This document shows positions 10,994 to 23,400 of a DNA stretch of 64,000 bases, piece by piece; position 1 is the first letter of the stretch, and the number at the start of each line of letters is the position of its first letter. The notes beneath the pieces were generated by a model. That model worked only from the letters and a program-made list of their open reading frames with translations, made no database searches and was not told where the DNA came from. The translations under genes and the position numbers were made by a program. The stretch spans positions 248,001 to 312,000 of the forward strand of contig JACGCK010000032.1 of assembly GCA_014925825.1 (NCBI GenBank), in the 5' to 3' direction. Source of the DNA: Pholiota molesta. Lineage: Eukaryota > Basidiomycota > Agaricomycetes > Agaricales > Strophariaceae.

Positions 10994-11317
10994 GAGCAAG
11001 GGTTGGTGGGTGTGTGGAAACAAGCTGAGTGTGATTGTGACCGGACCACGGTAACACCCGGCCTCAGTTGGCCCGCGAGCCGACATGATGCGCCTCGCCC
11101 GCCGCCGAGAGGCGGGTTCAAACCTGTTCAAATCAAGGTCAAACCAAGTTCGAAGTTCAAACATCATAACGAAGTAAGTACTCTTAAACCTAATTTTTTT
11201 TATGTTGAGATCAACGCCATAGGGTTTGAGAAGAGAGTTGCGGTCCATGTAGGGGAGGCTGCAGCGCATGCTATCCTGTAAAGATACGCTTCTAACCTTT
11301 TGTTTCTTATTTGAAGC

Positions 11318-11434
11318 TTAAGGTGGCCGAAAATGGCGGAAAACCTAACCGTCTGAGGTCCTCGAGCGCAAGGCAGTCCATGTATTCGATCAAGTACACG
11401 AAAAAAATGGACCGGAAGAAGCTGCGAGGATGCC
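11318..11434 (-). repeat. dispersed repeat R, copy C (partial, inverted)
   Basis: About 115 bp equal to the last quarter of repeat copy B in reverse orientation, with GGCATCCTCGCAGCTTCTTC at one end and TTTTCGGCCACCTTAA at the other. It sits on the 3' side of NLR copy 2, as copy B sits on the 3' side of NLR copy 1, so the inverted duplication may once have been longer. Confidence 0.65.
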
Positions 11435-11777
11435 AACAATTTTCTGACCAAAAATGTTTCAAACTCGGATTTGAATATTTGAATAGTAAAATGGTGGCAG
11501 TAGCAATATGCTAATATTGCTATGATGACGATAACCTTGACTTAGGTACGTTCGTTTGTACACTCGACGTCTATGTACATCTATACAACTTCATTCTTAG
11601 CGTCTGTCACTTGGTCTAGACAGTACCCTAATACCTATGATGAAATGATCTTGCTCGAGGCTCAACATGACCTAAGCTATGAAGTTGTGGCAATATTGGG
11701 ATGCTATTGCTATGATGAGCATAACTTTGACCTAATGACAATGAGAAATGAAGGGTGTATTAGATATTACAAAGATA

Positions 11778-14054
11778 TCATGGGTGGAAAATGGGCGCAC
11801 TATGAGTTCGCATCCTTCCATAAGACGCTTGTTCAAGTTCATTGGTCTTCCCAGGGTAGTATAGATGATGTGCATGTATTTCCGGGTAAAAAACGTTGAA
11901 ATGCATCCCCGGTGGTGGTGCTGGTGGTGCTGGTGGCTGGTAGTGGGAGAAAAGAAGAAAACTGATACGGGCCATAAGATCAGGGGTTTTCCATTGAAGA
12001 TTGGCCTTGGTGTGCATGCGTGAGGGCCAATATTTTGTCCACTCTGCAGCAAACACATCTACGACATGATGATATGCTTCGCCTTGGTCACTGAACTCCT
12101 GTGGTTGAGCAGCATGAGTGTTTGAACGGTGGAGTACAAATATACATTGTGATATGACGTACCAGTCGTTTTAACGAATATAAGATATCAGGGCAAATCA
12201 AATCGTAGGTGGTGAAAGCATCTTCATTATAGAATTTGTATTTGAAGTTTGTGAAGGCGATACGAAGTCGCTCTGATGGTTCCACTTTATTGAGGAGCCG
12301 CAAAATTGCGATTAAACGGGTCTGTTCTCGGTATATTACATGCTTCAGATCAGCAACTGCATCGACTACTCGAGGAGGCCTCTCGAGCAACATGCATAAT
12401 AGTGTTGTCCTGTATTCATCGAGGTCGATGTGATATTTTTGAGCGCGGCTTTTATCGAGGAGAAAATCGGGGAGTGATGCATGGAGGAATTTCAGTGTGG
12501 CGTGCTCGCATGTGATGAGAGCGATTAAATCAGCAAATAGGACTTCGACGTCGCCAGCTTCCAGGAGAAATATGTGTTCGATATGGGGGATCCGATCTTG
12601 TTCGAGGATCAAAATGTACGCTATGATGTTGATAACCATGTCAAGGGCTTCGACCTGCGAAAATATGTGCTGGTAGAGGGCGTCCAGAAGCGCAAACGGA
12701 TTCTGTGAAGACGCATCTCGCAGACGGATGCCACGGATAACTTCAAGTTGAGCAGAAGGATTGGCGCGGGGGGACGAGATGTAGTTGATGACGACTGAAG
12801 CGAAAATAAATTGACCAGATGATTTAGCTACCAGCTCCCCAACGACTGACATGGGAGGCCAGTCGGCGGCGAGGAGGTGTTTGCGCAAATGAGTCTCCTT
12901 GATCTCACTGAATTTGTTGTTGAGAAAGCGTCTGATGTCATCTGCAGCTGATATTTCGTCCAGTGACAGTGTACGAAGGAGGTTGGCCACTGGGTCTTGC
13001 CTGAATGCTGCCTCGATTTGGGCCTCTCGACGACCAGAAACCAGAAATACAACAGGGATATTCCTGTTACGAGATACGTCGCCGAGTATATTGATTAAGT
13101 AGGATTGACTAAGTCGATCATTGCATTCGTCAAGACCGTCAATAAAGAGCACGAAAAGCCGTTGCAAGTGCCTGGGTAGGCGGAGAAGAGGCTGAATAAT
13201 CAGCCCTTGTAGCTGAGATTCGAGAGATTGGACAAAGATGAGGGGATTATGCTCGATTGTCAGAAGGACATCGCCCAAGGTTTCCGGAATGGCCTGGATG
13301 AGTTGATAGGCCAGCGTTGCCACCAAGGGCGTAATGGTATTTCGAGTCGAATCGGCTCTGGAAAAGAAAAAGCTGGCCACGGCTATAGCTGCTTGAACGC
13401 AGCGTTCTGCGAGCGACTGCATGACAGCAGATTTGCCTGCCCCCACAGCACCATTCAGCCACAGCAGCCACTGCTCGCGATCTGCGGATTGCATGATCCA
13501 GTCATAGATTGTGTCCATGACGGCCACACGGGTGTCCCGATGACACCTGGGAGGGTCGATTCGCTGCGCAGAATTATGGAAAGCAGCGGCGGCAACTTGC
13601 TGTTGTAGAAATTTGAAAGCCTCGTCTAGTAAGTATTACGAGCATATTAGTAGGTGTTTCGGCATCCATGTTTTTCACTCACCTCGAGCGCTGTTTGGGC
13701 CGTTCACGACGCTTTCTGCTTGCGTGAAATGTCCTCCGGAGATCACAATGTTGCCATTAAACATTTGCCTAGGTGTAATATCGTGAGGCGGCCATAACTG
13801 TTTCGCGTTCACTTCTGATGAGTCGATAGACATGTGCCAGCTGAACTCACGTTAGGCTTTGTGGCATATATGTCTCCCGTTGGCGTCAACTTGTTGTTGT
13901 TAGAAGCCTTTTGATTTCTTTTTTTGCTGCTTTGCTTAGCCACAACGTTTGCGTCCTCTGGTCCGACGTCTGATCCTTGCCCTTTGCACACAACACGGCT
14001 CTCCCTGACTCTACCAGATTTTGCTCTTGATTTTCGAGACGATGAGGGCTTCAT
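11778..14054 (-). CDS. NACHT-domain NTPase (NLR-like), copy 2
   Basis: Second intact member of the inverted pair. Exons on the minus strand are 14054-13851, 13797-13683, 13625-12163 and 12098-11778, with the same splice sites as copy 1, for 700 residues. Walker A GAVGAGKS and Walker B VLFIDGLDEC are unchanged. Over about 450 aligned residues from MDTIY to the last conserved intron I count 27 replacements. More than half of them lie in the final third, after the FADL.ALITCEH block. The C-terminal tail differs completely after DLMARI: a Pro-rich stretch (HYQPPAPPAPPPG) and about 45 new residues. No stop or frameshift is seen, so both genes look functional. The 3' ends of the two genes face each other. 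Confidence 0.83.
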
Positions 14055-14560
14055 ATCAATGGGAAGATATGTAGGAGGATATGTATTAGTGGTCGGCAAG
14101 TGTGTTGGCGAAGGATAGTCTTAGTGATGTATTCCACTATCCACATTATATACAGCCACAAATGCTGTACGTTGAAGGATGCTTCGTTTTTGAAGGTATA
14201 CATGCAGTCGGTACATGCCTTTGATTGATCCGACATGGACAGCATTTTTTAATAGACGTTGTGCCATAAAGTACTCACTCGTACTACTACATGTATTAGG
14301 ATGCGTGCATAGCCAATGGGTATTTTAACCCTTAAGAATCAGAAAAAAGAATCAAGGGATTTTTTTGAAAATCAACACGTACTTACATTATTCCTTTGTT
14401 GATGCCTACATTTACCAGCAACTGCCAATGTAAATATAATGTAAATATAACGCTATCATAGAGCTACTTATATTTGAGTATTGCGGTGCCACACAGCCTT
14501 TGACTGTCAAACATAGCCTCTGCCCAGTGCCAGCACACCTCCAGCTGCGTGCTGCATGCG
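11965..14560 (-). repeat. inverted segmental duplication, right arm
   Basis: Reverse-complement partner of 4246-6845. Its outer end (about 14560) abuts a decayed PEX13 5' fragment, and its inner end lies about 530 bp from repeat copy C. Confidence 0.9.
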
Positions 14561-14589
14561 TACTGGAGCAGAGAAATGCCCCTAAATTA

Positions 14590-14835
14590 AGGCCATACGT
14601 CCCAGAGCACAAGGCGAAGTGCCACAAGATGACCAAGAAAACGTCGATGCGGTCGATGCGTTGCCGCGGGTCTGTCTGGAACGGGGAGTTGTGACGTGGG
14701 TGCGGTTGGCGCTGACCCAAGGTTTTGGAGGAGCTATGTACCATGGAACTGAGCTGAGCAGGCTCGGTGGATGTGTGGCGACAAAGTTGGATTCAGAGAG
14801 TGCGACCGGGCCACGGCCTGAAAGGCCGAGATGAT
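14590..14835 (-). pseudogene. decayed 5' fragment of PEX13
   Basis: On the minus strand this region matches the PEX13 promoter, leader and first codons. Shared blocks include GGCCGTGG.CCGGTC, CCACACA.CCACC, then an ATG followed by CTCCTCCAAAACC.TGGG (PPKPW), and further in CCAGACAG.CCCGCGG. It has the same orientation as the real gene at 9722-10993. The region encoding the Tyr-Gly repeats and everything after it is absent. It marks a duplication that carried the PEX13 start about 3.7 kb upstream of the real start, with NLR copy 2 now in between. Confidence 0.6.
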
Positions 14836-14956
14836 TTGTTCGCCTTCGGGGGCCAGTATAAGGGAAAGAACATACATAGATAAAGGACGAGATCGCACCT
14901 GAGAATAATACCAACAGCATTGAACGCTTTGTTCTTGAACCCGCGCACGCGATGAG

Positions 14957-14983
14957 TCTCGCTACTGGTCGCCAGTAGCGAGA
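14957..14983. other. perfect 12-bp hairpin
   Basis: TCTCGCTACTGG, loop TCG, CCAGTAGCGAGA: a perfect inverted repeat with a 3-base loop in otherwise gene-free DNA. It lies just upstream of the PEX13 relic. It has no run of T on either side, so it is not an obvious terminator. Confidence 0.6.
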
Positions 14984-15753
14984 ACATCGAACTTTCCTGA
15001 CTTTCTGATAAGTACTCACTATGTACTCGATTCCCGATAAGCATGGCCTCTACCTAATGACATCCCACCTCTGTATATCTATTAGAGCGAAGCAAGGCAG
15101 TACACTCTCAAATTAATGCAACCTTTCAAATCATCAAAGATCGTTTTGTTCAAAACATAGAATTTCTACAGGTCATAAATATAATACATAAAAAGAAGTG
15201 CTAAGTACAATAGCTAGAGAAGGTGACCGATCTTTCATACGTGTCTACATGTAGTATGTACTACTTACTTAATTGAAGTCGACGACAGAAGAGAGCAAGA
15301 GGTTGCTGGATTTGCGGGGTTACGAGTGTAGAGTTGAATAATCTGAATCTCGGTGTGGCGTAGAAACCATAAAGGCCATAGAAAAATAGAAGAGTAGAAC
15401 GTAGAAGTAGGAATAGAAAATAGAGGCTGCGGCCCATGATTAAAGAGCTAATTTCGACGGAATGGGATGGCGACAACGAATCAACTTGAAGAGACTTGAA
15501 GAGGCAAGAGAGAACGCGAACATAGAAGAGAATCGAAAAACTGTGGGGATGGAAGGAGATGATGTAACGCAAGAGAAGGTTGTAGCGAGCGGATTGATGG
15601 CGACCCGACTTGAGAGCGAGAGAGAACAGCGCGAGGGAGAACGGAGAACAATTTACACGAAGACAAAAACCATGGAAGGATAGAGGGTGATCTAGAAGTA
15701 GGTGTAAATTCCAATTCAAAGAAAGGAAAAGATACGCGATTCTTACCAACAGT
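14984..15753. other. intergenic, 3' flank of the RRM gene
   Basis: No gene seen. From about 15260 the plus strand is purine-rich (pyrimidine-rich on the transcribed minus strand), probably 3' untranslated sequence of the RRM gene. Confidence 0.4.
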
Positions 15754-18700
15754 TTAACTCCTTAACGACGAAAGGCCAACCCCTGAGCCAGAATTGACCT
15801 GCTTCTTCTGCTGCCCCTCCGTCCCCGATCCATGGCCGCCTTTCTCAAAGCCCTCCGTCTGGCTATTGAAAGAACCAAAGAACGGCGTCGCAGGGCTCAG
15901 CGTCGACGGCGTCTGCGTTCCATACGTCAGCGTCGGCGATATGAGCGAAGACGTCGACGATGATGACTCCATCTCGCCGAAAATGTGCTGGTTGCTCGGG
16001 GAGTAATGCGACTTCGCCGCTAGCTGAGGCGCGTTCCCGATCCCAGGCGCATTGGAGCCAACGACACTGGACCCGTTTCCAGCGACCGCGCCGAGCCCAG
16101 CATCCGACCTCTGCTGCTGCTGCTGCTCCTGCCGCTGCTCCTCGCGCGAGCTATCCTCATAAATCGTACCCGCATCCTCCTCAAGCCCACCATTGCCCCC
16201 AAACGCCGCCACACTCGCATGCTGCGGCGTGCGCAGGCTCTGCGCGGGCATGCTCAGGCTGCTGTGCTGATAATGGCCCCGCGCGCCCGCCAGCTGCTGC
16301 CCGTCGCGCGCAGACGACGTCCGGTGCTGCGGCAGCGTCGTCGCGCGCAGATGCGCCGCGGCGTGCTGGTAATGGATGGCCTGGTTCGGGGTCGGCGACG
16401 CCTGGCCCGACGCCGGCGCGGAGGGCAGCGCCGGCGACGCGGCGAGCGGCGAGCGCTGCGCCTGCGCGTAGTTCGTCAGCATCGACGGCGCCGAGGGCGG
16501 GGGATCGCGCGACAGGCGCGCGTTGACGTGCGCGGGATGGATATTCGGGTTATGGCGCGTATGCGACGCACTGCCCACCGCCCTGTTGACGTCCCCGTTC
16601 CCGTTGCTGAACTGTTGTCCAAAGTCGCTCCGCGCGCCCATAGCGGACGGGTGGAAGTCCTCCTCCGCCATTAGATTCATGCCCATGCCCATGGGTGGGG
16701 ACGCTAGGGACGCCATCGAGCCCGAAGGCGACATGAGCCCCTGCCCTAGCCGCCCAATGGACGCCTGCACACGGTATCCGCGCATGCCCACCGCAATATT
16801 CGCAGGCGCCACATCCTCCGCGCCCTCCTCCCCTCTCCGCCTCCTTAAATCGAGCGGCGCGGGCCTCCGCCGCTCAGCCTGCTGCTGCTGCGCCTGCGCC
16901 TGCGCATGAGCATGTGCGAGCGCCGCGGACTCCGCATGGGCGCGCATGATGTACTCCTCCGTCGGCGTGTATCCCGAGCGCGTATACGCAGGCGCAGGGC
17001 GCCCGTATTGGTGGATATCGGTGAGACTCTGGCTCGTCGCGAGGTGGTGGTGGTTGACTTGTGGGTATTGTGGGATATGTCCCGCTCGCTGGTCTTGCAT
17101 ATAGTCGAGATCAGCAGAACCCGCGCTCTCGTATCCCCCAGAAGCGCCGTGATACGACAAATTGGTGTTGCCGAGCGAAGTCAGGAGAGAAGCCATAGCG
17201 GGATCCATAGACGCCGCAGACGTCTGATTGAACCCAACCTGCGCCTGGGTCGAGTAAGGATCCGAATGAAGATACCCCAGATCTTGCTGCGTCTGGTACG
17301 GCGACCTCGATCTCGAAGCAGGGCTGACCAGCGTGCTCCGCCCAGGGGCCAACGAATAATCTACCGAAAGCTCATTCGCCGGCGGGAAGAGGTGGGCGTT
17401 CGACGCAAACTCAGGCGCCGACGCCGACGTGCTGAACCCTCTCGACGACATCGAGGGCAAGCGCCCCGCACCAGCGCCGCGCGCATGAACGACCGGCCCA
17501 GTATGCTCGGGGCCCAGCTCCTTGCCTCGGAGATTAAGCAGCGCGGCCTGTGCGATGGTAAGGCGGGCCGGGGAGGTATCGCCTTCTTGCGCGGAACGTT
17601 CGGTTCTCTGAATGAAGCAGAATAAGGAGGTGGCACAAGAAATCCGATCAGAGAACACTCGGGGACCAAGCACATTAGACGTACCCTTAATTCACGTTGC
17701 TCGCTGGTATCTGCGAACCGAACGGATATCCTACTCCCGGTGTCATTCCATCCTCGAACCATACGCCCATGAAGACGTTCGATGATTTCCTCTGCACCCT
17801 TGCGAGTTTCCAATCTTCGCAGAACACGATTAATTCAAGGATCCTTCATATATTGCAGGTTTAGTCACATACCTAACGAAGGCGATAATCCTTGGGGGAT
17901 TGCTCAGGCGCGTGTGGAAGAATCGACTGCTGCTTATAACGTGCGGGGCCACCAAGGCGGCCAGAGTCTAATTCAAAAAAAAGAATGACAACCAACACTC
18001 AGTCACAGCACGCACACCCAATAAATTCCCACTCACAGGCTCATCGATGCTCAACGGAAGACTGCGCGCGGAAGAAAAAAGCATCTAGCATCAGAGCCAA
18101 CATTCATGCAGCAGAAATAGCAGATCCATACCCTTCCATATAGAGGTTCGTGCTCGTGGGGTCCTGCAGGCTCTCCATTTTCGCTTTGAACGACGCCTCC
18201 GCGCCCAGAGAACCCTCATTCGACCCCCCAATGGACCCCGACTCTGAATCAAGGCTCGGTTCATTCCAGGTCGAGGTCGAGGAGGACGGCGCCACCGCAC
18301 CTTGCGCGTACGTGGTTCCAGGAATCTTGTGGATTTGCTAAAGAGGGTATCGGATCAGGCCCTATCTGTGGGCGCAGCGAATGAAGTCAATCACCTTGGA
18401 GAATGTAGGATGCAGATTCCTATAACGCCTCAGCGAAATGATACACTTCTCCGCCGCTTCGATAGTTTCGAATCTATTTTTAGAGAATCAACAACCCACT
18501 CTCGTCGAAACCAAAGCCAAGAAAAAACATACAAAACGAAGCCATAGCCACTCTCGCTGTCCCTGACATGCCGCGTGAACGTCCGCACGCTCCTGATCGC
18601 CCCAAACGGGCACGCCAAGTCGAAGAGCTGGTCCTCCCTGAAATGCGGCGGCAGCCCGTTGATGTACACATTCGGCGTCTTCTGCCCCGCTCCGCTCAGC

Positions 18701-20420
18701 CCCGACTCGGACACCGACGTTGGAAAACTCGACGCGGATCCCAGACGCGCAGCATCACCCTCGAAGCCCAGATCGACAGTGAGCGCCGGCTGCGAGTGCG
18801 CGCTCGGCAGCCCCAACTGCTGCTGCTGCTGCTGGCCCCTGCCCAGCCCGCCGCCGGCGCCCGCGAGGCCCGCGAGATCGATGGTGCCGCTGTCGTGCGC
18901 GGCGCACTGCTGCGCGTGCAGCTCCTGGTGCTGCTGGAGGGTCTGCAGCTGGCGCGCGTCCGCGTCCTGGAGGTGCGCGCTGTCGTCGAGCCGCGGCAGC
19001 GGAATCGGCCCGTGCACGGGCGCGGGCGGGGGCTGGGGTGAGGTGGCCTGGGCGATGACGCCCCCGCCGTTGCGTGGGAGGTGGAGGGAGTGGTGGAGGG
19101 ACGTGGGCGGCGAGGTGCTGGATGCAGAGGGCGCGAAGGAGAGGGCGGGAAGAGACTTGGTGCTGTTTAGGTTCGCGGCGCCGACGCGAAGTGTAAGTGG
19201 GTTGCTATGAGTGGCGTTCCCGCTGAATTGCGCTGTTGATGGGAGGATAGGAGATTCGTTGGAAGGCTGCATGCTCGAGCCATTTGAAGAGGACCGGGTT
19301 GGAGCCGTATGAGTGTTGGATCCAGTGGCACCTGGGGCAAACGATGGTGATGAGCGAAAACCCATGAATATATGCGCGTTGGAATGCTTCAAAGAAGCAA
19401 TAATGATAGGTATAAACAGTAAGAACGCGAAATGCCCGTAAAATCTCTGTGTATGCAGCGATTATGGGCGTAAAAAAGGATAGAGACGCGATATGAGAAA
19501 GAGAAGGTGGAAGGAGGAAAGAAAGAGCGCGAAGGACGAGAGAAAGAGGCAAGTATGTAATGAAGACCGCGAACAATGGATATGGCCGTGCATGCATAAT
19601 GCATTGATGGTATTCGAACAAAGAATGAAAGTGAAATATATCGCTTACCGGGCCCAACAAAAACATGCATGCGCGCCGCGGAGTCATGCAGTCCAAGCGT
19701 GTTGAGGTATATCTCAACGTCAGATGATTCGCTGTCTTCAGGGTCGTTCTCTTGCTCCTGGTCTGCGTTGTCCGCGTCAATGGCAGAGCTATTGGTATTA
19801 TTGTTGCTATGGATGATGGGAGTAGTGTTGTCGGATCCCCTAGGCATAAGAGAGCTGCCCAGAGAAGATGGATAGCTAGGCGAGGAAGAGAGCGGCGCAG
19901 TAGAAGGCGCCACAGATGCGGCGACGGTATCGCCAATAATATTATGTCCCTCGTCGTTAGTTCCCGAAGCCAGCTCTAGAGAAAAGGGGGCCGCAGACGG
20001 GTGTGCATGTTCTTGTGTCTGTTGAGTGTGCTGCTGTAGAGACGAAGTGGGCGTAGTAGACAAAGGCGATCTCGCCGCGGCGCGGGGGGCGCCCGAGGAC
20101 GAGACGACGGCGGCGAAGGACGGCGCGCTGGGGCTGGCGCCGAACTTGCCCGGGCGGGGACTCGCGTTGGGCGTCGTCGGGGGCTCGCTGCCGCCGGTCG
20201 ACCCGCGCTTGCTGTCGCCGTCGGAGTGCGCGCCGGGGCGGCCAGCGGGGGGCGTAGGAGGGGAGTGCATGTCCAGCCTTTGCGCGGTGTTCTGAGTAGG
20301 GTGCGGGGTGTGGGCGGGGGTAGACTGCAGGCGCGAAGGCGGAGCTCGACCCTGCAGGGGCGTGCGAGTGTGATTGTGATTGCGGGAAGAGGCGCGCGTG
20401 GGCTGCGCGGACGCCGACAT
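15754..20420 (-). CDS. large two-RRM RNA-binding protein (RBMS/MSSP-like)
   Basis: Probable cytoplasmic or nucleocytoplasmic RNA-binding regulator. Exons on the minus strand: 20420-19649, 19331-18533, 18473-18395, 18337-18132, 18061-18037, 17967-17873, 17814-17685 and 17607-15754, giving 1319 residues. RRM1 (about 478-550) has NVYINGLPPHF and the RNP1-like SGYGFVLFE, split by an intron. RRM2 (about 612-705) has NLYMEGLPLSIDE and RIIAFVRLETRKGAEE. This tandem arrangement resembles the animal RBMS/MSSP family. Both flanks are long and low-complexity: Ser/Thr/Pro-rich before RRM1, and Ser/Gln/His-rich with a poly-Q run after RRM2. One exon is only 25 nt. The first intron is 317 nt, long for this window, and its borders are the least certain. 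Target RNAs cannot be inferred. Confidence 0.85.
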
Positions 20421-23400
20421 CGTGCCAGATCGCGGAATTCGGACAGGAATGTTGTCGAAATGGGAAACAAGGGCGGAAAATGGAAGAAAACTGGGGAGAA
20501 CAATGAGAATGTTGTACGTATGGAACGAAGTCTGAACGAAACAGGGTATAAAATGCAAGAGAATGGTGGGTGTTGTGGTCTGGTGTTGTACGTGTATGGA
20601 TAGGATCGCTTCGGCAGAGAACAATCAGGCTAGGTAGAAGGTCAAAGCGAAACGGCTGAATCTAGAAGGCACAAAACGAATAATATGCGGGCGTAGCGAT
20701 AGTTGTGAGGACAAGGCAAGTAAGTCGGCGATAGCGAATTGAGCAAGGTGAAGTGGGCAGTAGTTAAGTAGTCGATTGATAGTGGGAGCTAGTTAAGCAA
20801 GCATGCTAGAATCGACGAAATCAGGACGGCTACGATGTAGAAACTCGAATCGACACAAACCAAAGCTGAGACGAGAAATTACGAGGCAAGGAAGGTGAGG
20901 AGACACCGCGACGAAATGTGCGCAGCGAATAAGCAATGTCGGGGGAAAGGTTGGGAGACTGGGGAGTGTTGTGTCTGTGTGGTAGGAGGATGAGAAGAGA
21001 AGCAAAGGGACGAGGACGAAACGGTGGATACCCAAACTCCCCAAGAAAACCGATCCAAAAAGCATTCCAGCTGGCTCCGAAATCGCTGCTTCTTTCACCT
21101 CTTCCGCTTCATAATTGGCTTCCTATTAGTCAATCGAACTCTCATCTAGATTCACCCATGCCTCATGCCCTGCAAGCAAGCAAATGAGCAGCCGATCCTC
21201 CATGCCTCACTATTGCATATACCTATTCCCCGGCCTGCATCCAATCCGCAACATCGTTATTCCTCCTACCGCCTCCAAGCCAAAGTCCCATAGTAGGGCG
21301 TAGTCGAGGGTCCAAGGAGCCAAAAAGCGTAAGCAACACTTAATTGCAATCACGGTTCTTCTAGAGGCGCCGTCGGAGTTGCCAACATGATTTGAAGCTG
21401 TCACGTCGACGACGTGCACCTCCAGCCATGCATGCCACATAATTAGCGTCGCAATTAATCCGCGTTTGTGCTGGAAATCAACGACGCCGCGGAAGGCATG
21501 CATCAACTTTGCTGGGGGCGACGGCAGATCGTGCCGGTTCATGGACGCTCTTCTAGCTCCGAGGAAGTATTGGCGTTGATAGCTATGAAAGTCTGGTATG
21601 CTGGGCCCAGAGTGGGCTTGAATGATATAAACATTCAGACTCTGCACTCCTGCTAAAATTAAGTCAAAAGCAGGGTTCTGGAATTGGGAGATGCTAGCAC
21701 ATATCGCGGAAGCACATACTACTTATATGCATGCAGGAACCGAACAGCTTCTTCGATGAGTATTGGGCATGCCAATTGAACCTGCGAGTATAAGTATCTG
21801 GCTCGGCTCGGTTTGTGGGTGCAGGAGTCACAGACATAAGGCTGGAAGCGTGAAGCGCCGCTTAGTTAGTGTCCAGGTCAAAGAAAAGAGGAGATGATCT
21901 GCCATGACGGTGACTGGAAGACGTAAACACGGCGCATATGATGTACTCATCATCTTTTAGGAGAAAGTCCATGTTTCAAGTTCAACAGTCTTCGAGTAAT
22001 TCAGAGCAACTGGTCGAAAGAATCCGAGTCAAAAAGCTTGATAAAGCATGGTCGGATCGAACAGGATGTCTAGCAGAGGCGGAATGACAAAAGGCATCGT
22101 TAACAAAGCAGATCCACATGTCTCAACACGGTCCAAGAAAGCTGTAGACAAGATGATTTGACGAAGTTCTTTCAGGAAACAGGTGCCAGCGGGCATTGAG
22201 ACGAGGCCGATGTAAAAGAGCGAACGACATATATTGTAGATGTGCACAGAGAGGTAAGAGCTTCCATTTTATGGCGCATATACCCTGCCAAAGAACAAAA
22301 AAATGGATAAATGAGACCCAATCGGATGTCAAGACGGAGACGCACCACGAAGATCGATGCGTTTTACGCGTCAACATATAACATTTAGCTTTTAGCGTAC
22401 ATCTCCTCACAGCACTTTCCAATCAAACCCTTGTTTCTCATGGCTTACAGATGGGAAAAGGATGGAAAAACGAATGGTGGATGGAAGCAGCTTCAGAACA
22501 AGGAAGTTATAGGGTGAAAGCGACTGAGAAGCAAGTGAACAGGAACAAAAATTCCGAACATATAGCTCCGTGGGAAATCTAAAAATCTTCGGCAAACCGG
22601 GCCAGAAACTGCCGGACATAACGTTCTCCACTGTCCAGTGTCCACTGTCCAGCCTCGTCTCTTCTTTCGCCAAAGTGCGTCGACCTTGCTTTCGCAACTG
22701 TAGAACGACTGAATAATTCATCCAAATCATTACCTGACCTTATTAACCCTTAGCAACGACGGAGGACTGAGCGCCTGTGCTATAAATAGCGTTCTCTACC
22801 ATCTCCCACCGAGGAATGTCTTTTGTTGCATCCTTAATATGAGCCTTCAGATTAAGTGGGTAGCAAGCGTGTACAGGTTCTGAATGATAAATATTAATTG
22901 AAAGTAGTATGACAAGCTATCAATAGATTTAGCTTTACATCGCGCCCTAGACGGGCGTCTGATTATTGAACCACTGAATTAGCAAGATTGCTTCTCTCCA
23001 CTAAGCATAAAAATTGGACCCATTAAACAGACTAAAATTATGTGCTAAGTATTTGAATATAACGGAATCAAGCATACAAAGCCAGTGTAGTAAAACAACG
23101 AATAAAACATGGCCAATTTGAAGGAGGAGTAAACGAACACCGAATTTTAATGCCAGGAACTATATACACCCGAGAAAATGACAAGTGTAAGGCGTCATCA
23201 AGTCTCAAATATTGTGCCATTCCAAAATCATAGTATGTCTACTAATAATAACGACGGTTGAGATGGTTGAAGAAGCCTCATGCAATACATTATAATATGA
23301 TAAGTATTCGAGAGAGAATATGCTGCACTGATAACCTGTGTAACATTCAATTGTGAACTCCACCTCAGAAACCGATTGACCAAGTTTTGTAGGACTTAGC

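Noticed and set aside
9726..11057. 443-codon minus-strand frame overlapping PEX13
   Set aside because: Arg/His/Ala-rich shadow of the GC-rich PEX13 coding sequence in another frame; PEX13 has the domain structure.
11080..11125. GGGTTCAAACC-type block resembling a tRNA T-arm
   Set aside because: No matching acceptor, D or anticodon arms around it.
21210..21647. 145-codon minus-strand frame
   Set aside because: No family resemblance, no ATG context or splice partners, and no conservation evidence available.
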